The notes below the pieces were generated by a model. That model saw only the letters and a program-made list of their open reading frames with translations. It ran no database searches and was not told where the DNA came from. Made by a program: the position numbers and the translations under genes. Below are positions 53,733 through 62,779 of a stretch of DNA of 64,000 bases, one piece after another; position 1 is the first letter of the stretch, and each line of letters begins with the position of its first letter. The DNA comes from Caldicoprobacter guelmensis (GTDB lineage Bacteria > Bacillota > Clostridia > Caldicoprobacterales > Caldicoprobacteraceae), in contig NZ_JAFBDW010000001.1 of the NCBI RefSeq assembly GCF_016908415.1, forward strand, positions 310,001 to 374,000. The letters run 5' to 3'.

Positions 53733-55235
53733 TCAATAGCCCAGTTCAATCGCCTTTTCAAGTACCTTCCTGGCCAAAGGCGCTGCCTGCGTACCACCGG
53801 TTTCTCCTTGGCCCACATCCTCCAATAAAACTGCAATAGCTAGCGAGGGGTTATCGACAGGAGCAAATCCCACAAACCAGGCAAGATTCTTATTGGGTTG
53901 ACCTGCCGAGCCTTCCTCTGCCGTACCAGTCTTCCCTGCGATGGTTATCTTATCAGACTGTGCCTGCCTCCCTGTACCTTCCAGTACCACCTTGACCATC
54001 ATATTTTTCAAAGCCCCAGCAACTTCTTCCTCCACAACTTTCTTGTATCCCCCAGGTTCCATTTGCTTCTGTATACTGCCATTGCGCCCCACTACTCTGT
54101 ATAGAAGCTTTGGTTCCATCATAACTCCGTTATTAGCGATGGCGGCTGCTATCATTGCCATGTGTAGGGGAGTTACCAAAACCCTGCCTTGACCTATGGC
54201 TGTCCAAGCCATTTCTTGCTTGCTGGTTTTATAGTTGAGATGAAGGCTACTAGGCTTCATCCTTATATCAGAGAACAGGAAATCCTCATTAAACCCAAAT
54301 TTTTTACCTGTTCTCAGTAAGTTTTTCCATCCAATCTCTACTCCTAGATTTGCAAATGTCGTATTGCACGAAACCGCCATCGCCTGAGCCAAATCCAGCT
54401 CACCATGCGCCTCTCCTTTGTAACACTGTATCCTTGCGCCATCGAACTCAACAGCGCCATTACAGTTGAACTTCCTTTGGCGTATGTCTTCCAAGTTTTC
54501 CATCGCCGCAGCTGCTGTAACCACCTTAAATATTGAGCCTGGAGGATAAAGCCCCTGAGTGGCCCTATTCACTAAGCTATCATCATCCACACTTTCCATA
54601 TTGTTGGGATTGAAAGTGGGATAGCTCACCATAGTGAGTATTTCACCGGTTTTAGGGTTTAGCAATACAACGCTTCCTTTTTTGCCCTGTTTCCTCATAA
54701 GTTGGCTGACATAATCCTGAATCCTGAAATCGATTGTTAAGACCACATCGTTTCCCCGTTCCTGAGGCAAAAAAGCTTTTTGGTATATTTTCTCTAGGAG
54801 GCTGTTATTATATCCCATTAGATAATAGATATAAAACGCCTCTACGCCCATTCGCCCATATTTACTGTGATTGAACCCAACTACATGGGCTACACTAGCA
54901 GCACTATCATGATAAACCCTGAGATAGTATTTTTCAATTTTACCGGTTGCAGGATCTTTTATAAGTTCCTCTTTGGTCTCTGCCAGCACTACACCATTTC
55001 TGTCCATGATGGTACCGGGTATGACCTGGGGATTTTTCTCATCCAACTTTACGCGGGTATTATATGAATCGGCAAACCATCTGCTCCCATAAAATAGCAC
55101 GGCATAACAAAAATAAGCAATCAGTGAGAGATAAAGTGCCATAAGGACCAGGAATACCCCAATGGTGTTTCTCTTAATCTTCCTCTGATCCATGGTACCC
55201 TTTTTCCTGTTCGGAACGTTGTTGTTCAGGATCAT
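53733..55235 (-). CDS. pbpA: penicillin-binding protein, class B transpeptidase (PbpA-like)
   Basis: Peptidoglycan transpeptidase of 500 residues with one N-terminal membrane helix (FLVLMALYLSLIAYFCYAVLF) and a short dimerisation region. The active-site SxxK is in YPPGSIFKVVTAA, the SxN in AVSCNTTFANLG, and the KTG in ITIAGKTGTAEEG. Works with the rodA/ftsW-type partner upstream. ATG at 55235 has GGGGGA 7 nt upstream; its start overlaps the rodA gene end, so the pair is coupled. Confidence 0.92.
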   Translation of the reverse strand: MILNNNVPNRKKGTMDQRKIKRNTIGVFLVLMALYLSLIAYFCYAVLFYGSRWFADSYNTRVKLDEKNPQVIPGTIMDRNGVVLAETKEELIKDPATGKIEKYYLRVYHDSAASVAHVVGFNHSKYGRMGVEAFYIYYLMGYNNSLLEKIYQKAFLPQERGNDVVLTIDFRIQDYVSQLMRKQGKKGSVVLLNPKTGEILTMVSYPTFNPNNMESVDDDSLVNRATQGLYPPGSIFKVVTAAAAMENLEDIRQRKFNCNGAVEFDGARIQCYKGEAHGELDLAQAMAVSCNTTFANLGVEIGWKNLLRTGKKFGFNEDFLFSDIRMKPSSLHLNYKTSKQEMAWTAIGQGRVLVTPLHMAMIAAAIANNGVMMEPKLLYRVVGRNGSIQKQMEPGGYKKVVEEEVAGALKNMMVKVVLEGTGRQAQSDKITIAGKTGTAEEGSAGQPNKNLAWFVGFAPVDNPSLAIAVLLEDVGQGETGGTQAAPLARKVLEKAIELGY

Positions 55236-56589
55236 CCTGATTTCCCCCAGCATTTTTAATAGCTATTCCCTGTATTATACCCAATAACCCCCAGCTTACT
55301 AACATAGAACTACCGCCGTAGCTGACAAAAGGCATGGTAACTCCTGTCAAAGGAATGAGCTTAATAACCCCACCTATTATGGTAAAGCTTTGAACGGCAA
55401 GGGATATGGTAGCTCCCATAGCAAGCAACGTGTCCCCCGGTCTTTTAGCTTTGAGCGCAATCGCTACCCCTCTTGCCATTATCATCAGATAGAGCCCTAT
55501 TATCGATATGCCGGTTAGTATTCCCATCTCCTCGCAAATTGCAGCAAATATAAAATCGGTTTTGGAAGCAGGAATCACATATGGCGAGCCTAAACCCAAC
55601 CCCAAACCTATCCAACCACCGCTAGCAATGGCTATAAGCGACTGAGCGATCTGGTATCCCCTGTTCTCTACATCGGCCCAAGGATTGCGCCATGCTGCTA
55701 TACGGGTACGAACATGCCCAAACAGGTAATAGCTTATAACGGCACCTATCGAAGCCATTAAAGAAGCACCAGCCACTATAAACAAGTCGGAAGTGGCTAT
55801 ATAATAGAGGAATACGAAAAGGCAAAAATAAAGGAATGCTGCTCCCAGGTCTTTTTGCAGCACCACAAGCAGGATTATAATCGCCGTAAACAGCAGTATC
55901 GGCAAACGCTCAACTCGGCTCTTTTTTGTTTTAAGGTCTGCACTTAAAACAAATACCAATATAATCTTCACAAACTCTGAAGGCTGTAAGTTGTACTTCC
56001 AAACCTGTATCCAGTTTTTGGCCCCGCCCATTTCCTTACCTATAGCAAGCGTCAGCACTAAAACTCCTATGCTAATAACCATCAAAGGGTAGTTCAGTTT
56101 ATCCCAGTACTTAAAAAACTTTATATATAAAACGGTAAGCAATAAAAAAATGCTGCCCAGTCCAAACCATTCTACTTGACGGAACGCCAGGTCAGGCTGC
56201 AATCTTTGAAGCATTATGAAACCCACTATACACAAAGTATCGACCATAAGCAGTAAATACCTATCCATTCCTTTAAACAGGTAACATAAAAATAAATACT
56301 GAAATAAAAAAGTAGAACATACCAGTATGCCCATCAATAGAGCCAGGACATTAAGCTCATCTTTTAACGACAAAAGAATAAAAGCCGTCAAGGCAAACAG
56401 CACCAGGATAAAAGGAATGTTACCAGTTGACTCCTGGGCCGTTGCCTTGACGCTGCTTAAATACCTCACTGTAGAAAACAAACTACGAACGAATATATAT
56501 AATATAAGCAGCACAAACCAATACCTCATGATAAGCGCAAGAATCTCATATTGCTTAGCAGGCATCTCTCCACTGCCTTTCCATTCCAT
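55174..56589 (-). CDS. SEDS glycosyltransferase (RodA/FtsW/SpoVE family)
   Basis: Polytopic membrane protein of 471 residues with about ten to twelve helices, polymerising lipid II. Family motifs: IGKEMGGAKNWIQVWKYNLQPSEFVKI, QKDLGAAFLYFCLF, NRGYQIAQSLIAIASGGWIGLGLG and PLTGVTMPFVSYGGSSML. Encoded with the PBP at its 3' end, which defines the cognate pair. Whether it serves elongation, division or sporulation is not decidable from sequence. Confidence 0.92.
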   Translation of the reverse strand: MEWKGSGEMPAKQYEILALIMRYWFVLLILYIFVRSLFSTVRYLSSVKATAQESTGNIPFILVLFALTAFILLSLKDELNVLALLMGILVCSTFLFQYLFLCYLFKGMDRYLLLMVDTLCIVGFIMLQRLQPDLAFRQVEWFGLGSIFLLLTVLYIKFFKYWDKLNYPLMVISIGVLVLTLAIGKEMGGAKNWIQVWKYNLQPSEFVKIILVFVLSADLKTKKSRVERLPILLFTAIIILLVVLQKDLGAAFLYFCLFVFLYYIATSDLFIVAGASLMASIGAVISYYLFGHVRTRIAAWRNPWADVENRGYQIAQSLIAIASGGWIGLGLGLGSPYVIPASKTDFIFAAICEEMGILTGISIIGLYLMIMARGVAIALKAKRPGDTLLAMGATISLAVQSFTIIGGVIKLIPLTGVTMPFVSYGGSSMLVSWGLLGIIQGIAIKNAGGNQDDPEQQRSEQEKGYHGSEED

Positions 56590-56677
56590 GTAAACTATTC
56601 TTTCCTCATATTTTAATCTTCTTTTCAGGAAAAGTAAAGCTTACAAAAGAATGAGGCCTGCCTCTTATAAAAAGGGG

Positions 56678-59600
56678 CTATCTTACCATTACAACAGCCG
56701 ACCCTATACCAAAGGGAAGCAACGTGTACCTTTCTGTAAAGTTAGCAAAATCTATAAATGTATGAGGACCCACACCTAGAACATCCTCAATTCCCGCTAT
56801 GCGGTTTGGTCCCATCAGATTAAAAAGCGTGGTAGCTGCCACCAGCTCTATTTCATTTTGTCCTACTTTTATAAATTCTGTCACATCAAACACATAAGGA
56901 CGCCAATACTTTACCCCACAATATTTGCCATTGACATACAGCTCAATACAAGCAGCTTCTACATCATTTATCTTTAAATATACTCTCTTTGCTTCCCCGA
57001 TGTCATCAGCTCTAATGCTTACACATGACTTAAACCTGGCTTTACCGGCATAGAAGGGATAACCCGATGTAGTAAGGTCTTTGCTGCTGGGCTCCCTCAT
57101 ATACCCATCTATTGCAAAGCTGACCTTATCATCATCTACCACAGCAAAGTTCCCTACGATATATACCGCTTCTACCTCAGTTGGCATATGGTTCTCAAAA
57201 TCCTCAACACGCAAATGCATCCCTGGTCCGCTTATGTTGTTGTGCTTTTTGCCTTTGATGACAAGCCTGTTCTTACCCTTGATAAGCGTCCCAGTAAGAG
57301 GCACCTTGGTGAAGCTCACGTCCTTCCAGCTCTTCTGCTGGTCGAAAGCCCCCATCTCTCCTCTCACTTTTAGCGGCTTTACCTCTACTCCGTTGCATGT
57401 GATCCTATCCAAGTTTTCGGCCACCTCTATGGCTGCAAACACCTCTCCTTCTGGTACATTCAGCACTTCAAAGGTGTATTCGGCTCTAAATAGCGTACCC
57501 TCAGGCGCTTTATAAAACCACTGGTACAGTACTTTTGTAACTGGTTCATCCTGTGCCACCAGTTTGCCGTCAAGGTATAGAGTAACATCATTTATAGGCA
57601 TCACGTTTTGCTCCAAAAGCGACACCTGCCAATTATTAATGAACTGTAGAGTATCCGGCTGTTCTATTAGTTGCACACCGCTATCTAAATAACCAGGGGC
57701 TGGTTTGGCTGGAACTTCGGTATCGGATAGTAAAATAAGTAGGCTACCTGCGGGATAGAATTTCACCCTAAACTCAACCCTACCGTTATGCGAAACTGCT
57801 GGCAACCTAAATGTTTCTCCCGACATCAAATCCAAAATGATAGGCATACCATCCCCAGGCACTGAAACTTTAGCCCACACCTCACGCTTTTCATCTGTGT
57901 TGGTCAATAATAGCATTTTGCCTTGAGGCACACTTCGTTGATGGCATAAAATCTTATGCGCATTAGTCCCTGTTGCCTCGTCTATGACTTTAACCCTGTC
58001 TTTGTAATATCCATCGAGTATGGAGATCACATCATTTATAGTCCTTACCCTGCATATGCCTTCCGGCCAATCAATAGCCGCTACCCTTCCATCAATCCTC
58101 TCAGGCATCGGCTGCATAAATACCAGCCTCTCCGGGCCTACTGATCGGGCAAATTCCTTCAAAAGCTCAAGCGTAGATGAGCGCAATGTAAGAGCCGGCG
58201 GCACCACTACAGTGGAATAGGAGTGCTGCCCTATGATAAGCTTCCCGTCTACCACCTTGGCATGTCTCTCCATTATCATCTCATCGCCATAGTGGAAATC
58301 AAGCTTATTAGCCATAAGCGCTTTGGAGAGGTTTGTAAATGGCTCATCGTATACCCCGTTCTCTATCGCAAAGTTATTGTACATGTGCAACGGTGAATAT
58401 TCGCTCCATACGCTGGCAATAGGATGCAAAACCAGTATATCCACATCCCTCTTCCCTTGAGATACAGCATAACATAGGCGAGCTATATAATCCCCAAACC
58501 GCCTCTCATTATCCCACCATGGCTGCTGGTAATAGAAGTTAGGAGGATAATCTCTCTTTCTTTCACCCCGCATCGAATAGAGCGACAGGTGGTGGTTTAC
58601 AAAGCTTATGCCCAATGCAGCCTGCCAATCAGCTATCCATTTCCGGTGGTAAAAGCTGGATTGCTGGCCTATGCAACCAAACACCTCACAAAAGGCCCTC
58701 TCCTTGCCCAGCTGGTCAACAACCGAGGTAACTTGCTTCACAGTCACCAGCTGGTCGACATGCCTTCCCAGCTTATCAATACCGGGCCAGTGCATAAACT
58801 CATAATGGGGCATAGCAGCACCAATCCATTGAAGCTGTGAAACCAGGGTATCCTCGGCCATGAAGTGACCAGTCATCTTCAGGTTGTTATTTTCGCACCA
58901 CATATAGTACTGCTTGGTAAAGCTTTCGAGGAATAAGCGTGTGGCGGCGTCAAAGAAGTCGAAACGAACCTTGCGGTAGTCATCTACGTCGAAAAACAGC
59001 TCATGCAAGTGTTCTTCAATGTCATAACCTTTCAGGTCCTTGAAAAATTGTGGAAGGAAATCTGACCAAGGGAGTGCAGGAACTCTATAATGCCCTGCCA
59101 TAAGATAACAGGGTTCATCCGTGAATATCCCTGGAATCTCTCTGCCAAAGTATTCTCCGCAAGCTTCTTTGTACCGTTCATGAGTACAATTGATGAAGGC
59201 TTTAACCGCTTCAGGATTCATCAGGTCCACATAGCATGTGCCATTGAACCACGCATTTCCCAGCGTTGACACCCTCTTGCATATGTAATAGCCATCCCCT
59301 TTATAGATATATTCTGCAAGCACCGTATCGTTCTCAGTAAGCTCATCCTTTCGAAGCAGCACTAGAGCACGGCCCCTATATTCCTCACTGGCGGTAGGTA
59401 CCTCACCACCTGCAAAACCCGAAGGCCACTTATCCTCGTCATATAACCAAGCATAGGTTTGAGTGGCTTGAGCATGCTGTGCACAAGTTTGAACCATTTC
59501 CATCCATTGCTGTGATAAATACCCCGTCACAAGCCCCACACGGGAGTGCATGAAATACCCTCCCCAACCTTTTTGGGCCATCTCGCTTATCTGCCGTTTA

Positions 59601-59689
59601 AGCTCCTCCTTGTCCAGTTTGTCGTTCCAGCTCCAAAAAGGCGCAGGACGATAAGTAGGCGATGGATTTTTAAATTCATGTAAATTCAT
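56678..59689 (-). CDS. large GH106-like glycoside hydrolase
   Basis: A 1003-residue cytoplasmic protein (no signal peptide). The N-terminus PTYRPAPFWSWNDKLDKEEL and GWGGYFMHSRVGL, with YAWLYDEDKWPSGFAGG, is typical of GH106-type alpha-L-rhamnosidase-like proteins; the C-terminal ~250 residues resemble a beta-sandwich sugar-binding domain (RVYLKINDVEAACIELYVNG). Substrate inferred only by family. ATG at 59689 follows GGGGGG by 6 nt; upstream extension to 59797 is rejected. No sugar transporter genes neighbour it. Confidence 0.82.
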   Translation of the reverse strand: MNLHEFKNPSPTYRPAPFWSWNDKLDKEELKRQISEMAQKGWGGYFMHSRVGLVTGYLSQQWMEMVQTCAQHAQATQTYAWLYDEDKWPSGFAGGEVPTASEEYRGRALVLLRKDELTENDTVLAEYIYKGDGYYICKRVSTLGNAWFNGTCYVDLMNPEAVKAFINCTHERYKEACGEYFGREIPGIFTDEPCYLMAGHYRVPALPWSDFLPQFFKDLKGYDIEEHLHELFFDVDDYRKVRFDFFDAATRLFLESFTKQYYMWCENNNLKMTGHFMAEDTLVSQLQWIGAAMPHYEFMHWPGIDKLGRHVDQLVTVKQVTSVVDQLGKERAFCEVFGCIGQQSSFYHRKWIADWQAALGISFVNHHLSLYSMRGERKRDYPPNFYYQQPWWDNERRFGDYIARLCYAVSQGKRDVDILVLHPIASVWSEYSPLHMYNNFAIENGVYDEPFTNLSKALMANKLDFHYGDEMIMERHAKVVDGKLIIGQHSYSTVVVPPALTLRSSTLELLKEFARSVGPERLVFMQPMPERIDGRVAAIDWPEGICRVRTINDVISILDGYYKDRVKVIDEATGTNAHKILCHQRSVPQGKMLLLTNTDEKREVWAKVSVPGDGMPIILDLMSGETFRLPAVSHNGRVEFRVKFYPAGSLLILLSDTEVPAKPAPGYLDSGVQLIEQPDTLQFINNWQVSLLEQNVMPINDVTLYLDGKLVAQDEPVTKVLYQWFYKAPEGTLFRAEYTFEVLNVPEGEVFAAIEVAENLDRITCNGVEVKPLKVRGEMGAFDQQKSWKDVSFTKVPLTGTLIKGKNRLVIKGKKHNNISGPGMHLRVEDFENHMPTEVEAVYIVGNFAVVDDDKVSFAIDGYMREPSSKDLTTSGYPFYAGKARFKSCVSIRADDIGEAKRVYLKINDVEAACIELYVNGKYCGVKYWRPYVFDVTEFIKVGQNEIELVAATTLFNLMGPNRIAGIEDVLGVGPHTFIDFANFTERYTLLPFGIGSAVVMVR

Positions 59690-59898
59690 ACAGATCCCCC
59701 CAAAAATACAAAAATATGAAGAAGGCACGAAAGTTAATCTCCCAAAAGCGCAAAAGTTGCTCTTCAAACATTGGCTGCAACAATTCATAAGTGGCATTAC
59801 TTCAATATTTAGAGCGGTATCCCTTAAAAAAACATCTCCTCTTTCAATTATAGCTTAACTTGGAAAAATATTCAATAATCCATCGGTTAAGCCAAATA

Positions 59899-59927
59899 TT
59901 GATTTGCTGCCACTTGTATGCTATAAT
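59899..59927 (+). promoter_or_regulatory. promoter of tRNA-Arg
   Basis: TTGATT, exact 17-bp spacer, TATAAT, with the mature tRNA starting 13 bases after the -10 box. Confidence 0.8.
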
Positions 59928-59939
59928 TATCCTACACGA

Positions 59940-60015
59940 GCGCCTGTAGCTCAGGGGATAGAGCGTTCGACTCCGAATCGAAAGGTCGTGGGTTCGAGTC
60001 CCGCCAGGCGCACCA
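59940..60015 (+). tRNA. tRNA-Arg (anticodon CCG)
   Basis: Complete cloverleaf: acceptor arm GCGCCTG with CAGGCGC, D arm TAGCTCAGGGGATAGAGC, anticodon stem TTCGA/TCGAA with loop CTCCGAA (anticodon CCG, codon CGG), T arm GTGGGTTCGAGTCCCGC, and an encoded CCA at 60013-60015. It marks the start of the AT-rich island to its right. Confidence 0.97.
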
Positions 60016-60055
60016 AAGCCCTGCAATATTGGCATTGCAGGGCTTTTTATTTTTC
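60016..60055 (+). terminator. rho-independent terminator after tRNA-Arg
   Basis: AAAGCCCTGCAAT and ATTGCAGGGCTTT arms with a 6-nt loop, then TTATTTTT. Confidence 0.9.
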
Positions 60056-60283
60056 CCACACTTTTCCCACAATTAAAAATGTAAAAAATTTAAATATGAG
60101 ATTTCCCCAAATTATTCCTAGTCATCCACAAATAAAAAGAGCGTTAACCGTACACTTAAAACATTAATGAAATTTTTCGTACTCACTAATAAAATAAGCT
60201 TCTAGTTACGATTATATAATATAGCGCTTTTGACAAATATGCATAATTCAATTTTTACCCCTTTAAAAACAGAATTATATTCT

Positions 60284-60895
60284 TTAAATTTGATCTCTTA
60301 TGAAATTGATAAGATGACATTTACCTACCTTAAAAAACGGTTCTTGATATTCTATATCTTCGTCTTGCTTAATAACAAATACTCCGTCCATTTCGGCAGT
60401 CAATATGCTTCTCCATTTGTGTCTTTTTTGAGGTTTATTAGGTTTAAATAGTTCATTATCATTATCAGGGATAACTAGAATATATTTATAAGGTTTATTA
60501 CTTTCTTTCTTTTTCATCATCCAATATGCAGTTTCTCCTCCTCTTTCACGGAAAGACTTTTTTACTGAAATTACACATACTATAGCCCCTTTTCGTTTAC
60601 TGTATACAATAATATCATTATCTAATAAAAAACTACATGATATATTGTTTGAATTATATTCAATTTTTAACAACTCGGTATCTATTGAAATTCCTTCCTC
60701 TAGCAATATCTTCTTGCTTTTTTCTCCTTTCGCTCCTTTACAAATTATAGCATTTTGCTTTATATAGCTATCACTCATGAGAAGTTTAATCACAAGATCT
60801 TCATATTTCGTTCCTTCTTTGCTTACATATGATTGTCTCATCTTTATATTTTCATCTTTTTCATACATTTCTCCAAATTCCTCCTCTTTTGTCAT
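60284..60895 (-). CDS. putative type II restriction endonuclease
   Basis: A 203-residue protein with a PD-(D/E)XK-like nuclease core: acidic DNDIIVYSKRKGA, then VCVISVKKSFRERGGETAYW, in which the SxKxSxRER pattern is seen in several type II restriction enzymes such as the BsaWI/Cfr10I group. Recognition site unknown. Base composition is clearly more AT-rich than the core genome. ATG at 60895 is the natural start; the upstream 15 codons are AT-rich leader with no ribosome site. It is paired with the DNA methyltransferase at 62780 across an IS110 insertion. Confidence 0.6.
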   Translation of the reverse strand: MTKEEEFGEMYEKDENIKMRQSYVSKEGTKYEDLVIKLLMSDSYIKQNAIICKGAKGEKSKKILLEEGISIDTELLKIEYNSNNISCSFLLDNDIIVYSKRKGAIVCVISVKKSFRERGGETAYWMMKKKESNKPYKYILVIPDNDNELFKPNKPQKRHKWRSILTAEMDGVFVIKQDEDIEYQEPFFKVGKCHLINFIRDQI

Positions 60896-60935
60896 GTTAA
60901 CAAATATGATATAATAAGATGCAGCAAAAATCATT

Positions 60936-60952
60936 GCCATACTTTTTATGGC
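60936..60952. promoter_or_regulatory. inverted-repeat candidate operator in divergent promoter region
   Basis: GCCATA-ctttt-TATGGC, a perfect 17-bp inverted repeat lying between the divergent restriction endonuclease and small DNA-binding-like genes, overlapping where their promoters must be. Confidence 0.5.
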
Positions 60953-60976
60953 TATAAAATTGGGAGGTAATTAAGA

Positions 60977-61192
60977 ATGAAATACCTTAAAAAAGAAAAC
61001 ACTTTAGAAAAAAGGATAAGACTAGATCAAAAAATAATACATGCTATAGAAAACATTGCATTAAAAAATGGTGAAAGCTTTAGCCTTGCTCTAAATGAAA
61101 TTTTAGAGGAGTACATAAAAGAGAAAGAATTATTCTATTCTTTTGATAAGCTTTATAGTGAACATCCTATCCCGAAAATAAAAAACTGCTAA
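60977..61192 (+). CDS. small ribbon-helix-helix-like protein
   Basis: A 71-residue basic/acidic protein: KRIRLDQKIIHAIENIALKNG followed by ESFSLALNEILEEYIKE resembles a ribbon-helix-helix (beta strand then two helices), the fold of CopG-type repressors and antitoxins. Divergent from the restriction gene and with an inverted repeat between them, it could act as its controller. ATG follows GGGAGG by 9 nt. Function inferred from layout only. Confidence 0.55.
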   Translation: MKYLKKENTLEKRIRLDQKIIHAIENIALKNGESFSLALNEILEEYIKEKELFYSFDKLYSEHPIPKIKNC

Positions 61193-61294
61193 AAAAGACA
61201 AAAAACAACAACTATACAAACCTATAGCATCCCACTTTTTAAAAATTACTCTATAGGTCTTACGCGGCACTGTATTAAATTGGACATATAAACC

Positions 61295-62512
61295 TTATGC
61301 TGTAATCTCCACGGTGACTTTTAATCCTAATGCCTCTAATTTCTTGATGGACTGTTTCACTATTGCTTCTTTCTTACGTTCTTCATAATAGTTTACTCCT
61401 AAGTCCTTGTATGTCTCTTTTCGCTTCAATAAATAATACACAATCGTAAGAATACTGTGGGCTACAGCAACTGCAGCACGATTGGCTCCTCGCCGGGCAG
61501 CTATACGGTGATACTGGGCTGATAAATATGTATCCTTCGTGCGAGCAGCAGCTCTTGCGGCTTCTATTAACACAGACCGTAACTTCTCGTTACCTTTTCG
61601 TGTCCTACCCGATTTCCTTTTTCCCGCGCTTTCGTTGTTGCCTGGAGCTACCCCCGCCCAGGAGCAAAGATGCGCAGCTGAAGGAAATTGATCCATATCA
61701 GTACCAATCTCTGCTATTATGTGCTCAGCTGTCCGCCTCCCTACCCCAGGAATACTATCTAAACGTTCCAGGTCTTCTTCAAAAGGGAGCATTCGCCTCT
61801 TTATCTCCTCATCCAGTAAAGCTATTTGTTTATCAAGAAAATCTATATGCTCAAGCTGCGTCTTTAACATTAACCTCTGGTGTTGCCCTATCAGCCCATT
61901 TAATGCTCTCTTAAGTTCCTCTTTCTTATTCCTTAATCGTTTCTGTGCTAATTCAGATAATATTACAGGATCCTCTTCCCCATTAATTATAGCTTCAATC
62001 ATTGCACGAGATGATTTCCCTAATATGTCTGTAGCAACGCTAGAAAGCTTGATATTTGCCCCCTCTAATACCTTTTGCATCCGATTTACTTCCCTGGAAC
62101 GTTCTTCTATTAAGCTCCGACGATATCTTATTAATTCCCGCAACTCACGCTGCTCCCTCGGCGGTATATAACTGCCCTGCAGTAAACCATGCTGCAATAA
62201 TCCTGCAATCCACTCCGCATCTTTTACATCCGTTTTCCTGCCCGGTACATTCTTAATGTGTTTAGCATTCACTACCATTGGATTTAGCCCTTCAATCTCA
62301 AGAATATTGTAAATCGGCTTCCAATATGAACCTGTACTTTCCATAGCTACATGCGTGCAACCTTTATTTTTTATCCAGTCCACCATAGATAGTATATCTT
62401 CCGTCATCGTGGAGAATGTACGTATTTCTTTCCCTTCCGGTGTAATTACACAGGCTACTACATTCTTCTTGTGAACGTCTAAACCACAACAGTGCGTATA
62501 TATAATTTCCAT
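61295..62512 (-). CDS. IS110-family DEDD transposase/recombinase
   Basis: A 405-residue recombinase that uses a bridge RNA in characterised IS110 elements. N-terminal RuvC-like domain with CGLDVHKKNVVACV, MESTGSYWKPIYNIL and KTDVKDAEWIAGLL (the DEDD acids); C-terminal Tnp_20 domain with DSIPGVGRRTAEHIIAEIG and LCSWAGVAPGNNESAGKRKS, where the conserved Ser is catalytic. ATG at 62512 has AGAAGG 9 nt upstream. Intact and possibly active. Confidence 0.95.
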   Translation of the reverse strand: MEIIYTHCCGLDVHKKNVVACVITPEGKEIRTFSTMTEDILSMVDWIKNKGCTHVAMESTGSYWKPIYNILEIEGLNPMVVNAKHIKNVPGRKTDVKDAEWIAGLLQHGLLQGSYIPPREQRELRELIRYRRSLIEERSREVNRMQKVLEGANIKLSSVATDILGKSSRAMIEAIINGEEDPVILSELAQKRLRNKKEELKRALNGLIGQHQRLMLKTQLEHIDFLDKQIALLDEEIKRRMLPFEEDLERLDSIPGVGRRTAEHIIAEIGTDMDQFPSAAHLCSWAGVAPGNNESAGKRKSGRTRKGNEKLRSVLIEAARAAARTKDTYLSAQYHRIAARRGANRAAVAVAHSILTIVYYLLKRKETYKDLGVNYYEERKKEAIVKQSIKKLEALGLKVTVEITA

Positions 62513-62527
62513 ACATACCATCCTTCT

Positions 62528-62693
62528 GCGGCTGTTAAATTTGAAGGGCTGGTGCAACAACCTCCATCGATTATTCTATCCCGCGTGCTTCCCTTCAGGA
62601 GCAACAGTCTGTGGTGCACCCGGTCGTTGTGGTTCAGTCTAATCCTCGAGCTCGAAGCATCAGATTGAAAACGACCTGCCTTCACCAGCCGCT
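62528..62693 (-). ncRNA. candidate IS110 bridge RNA
   Basis: The non-coding left end upstream of the transposase folds well on the minus strand: GGCTGGTG (62683-62690) pairs with CACCAGCC (62547-62554) to close the structure; inside, GGTCGTT pairs with AACGACC to hold one stem-loop whose arms TTCAATCTGAT and ATTAGACTGAA form interrupted pairs, as in a target-binding loop; a second stem is formed by GGTGCA with TGCACC. A TATAAT box on the same strand (62700-62705) would start transcription near 62692. The position, size (about 165 nt) and two-loop layout match IS110 bridge RNAs. Confidence 0.65.
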
Positions 62694-62779
62694 AAAAAAA
62701 TTATACTACACTTTTATGAGTATTTTCATCCTCTGTTGGTGATGCTATTGCATCATGAAAGTCTAATCTAAAATTTGAT

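Larger units (their letters stand above)
61260..62710 (-). mobile_element. IS110-family insertion sequence (limits approximate)
   Basis: Contains the transposase gene and, upstream of it, about 190 bp of structured non-coding DNA typical of the IS110 left end. IS110 elements lack long terminal inverted repeats, so the exact ends cannot be set by eye; they should lie between 61193 and 61294 on one side and about 62690-62755 on the other. It is inserted between the two parts of the restriction-modification locus. Confidence 0.75.
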
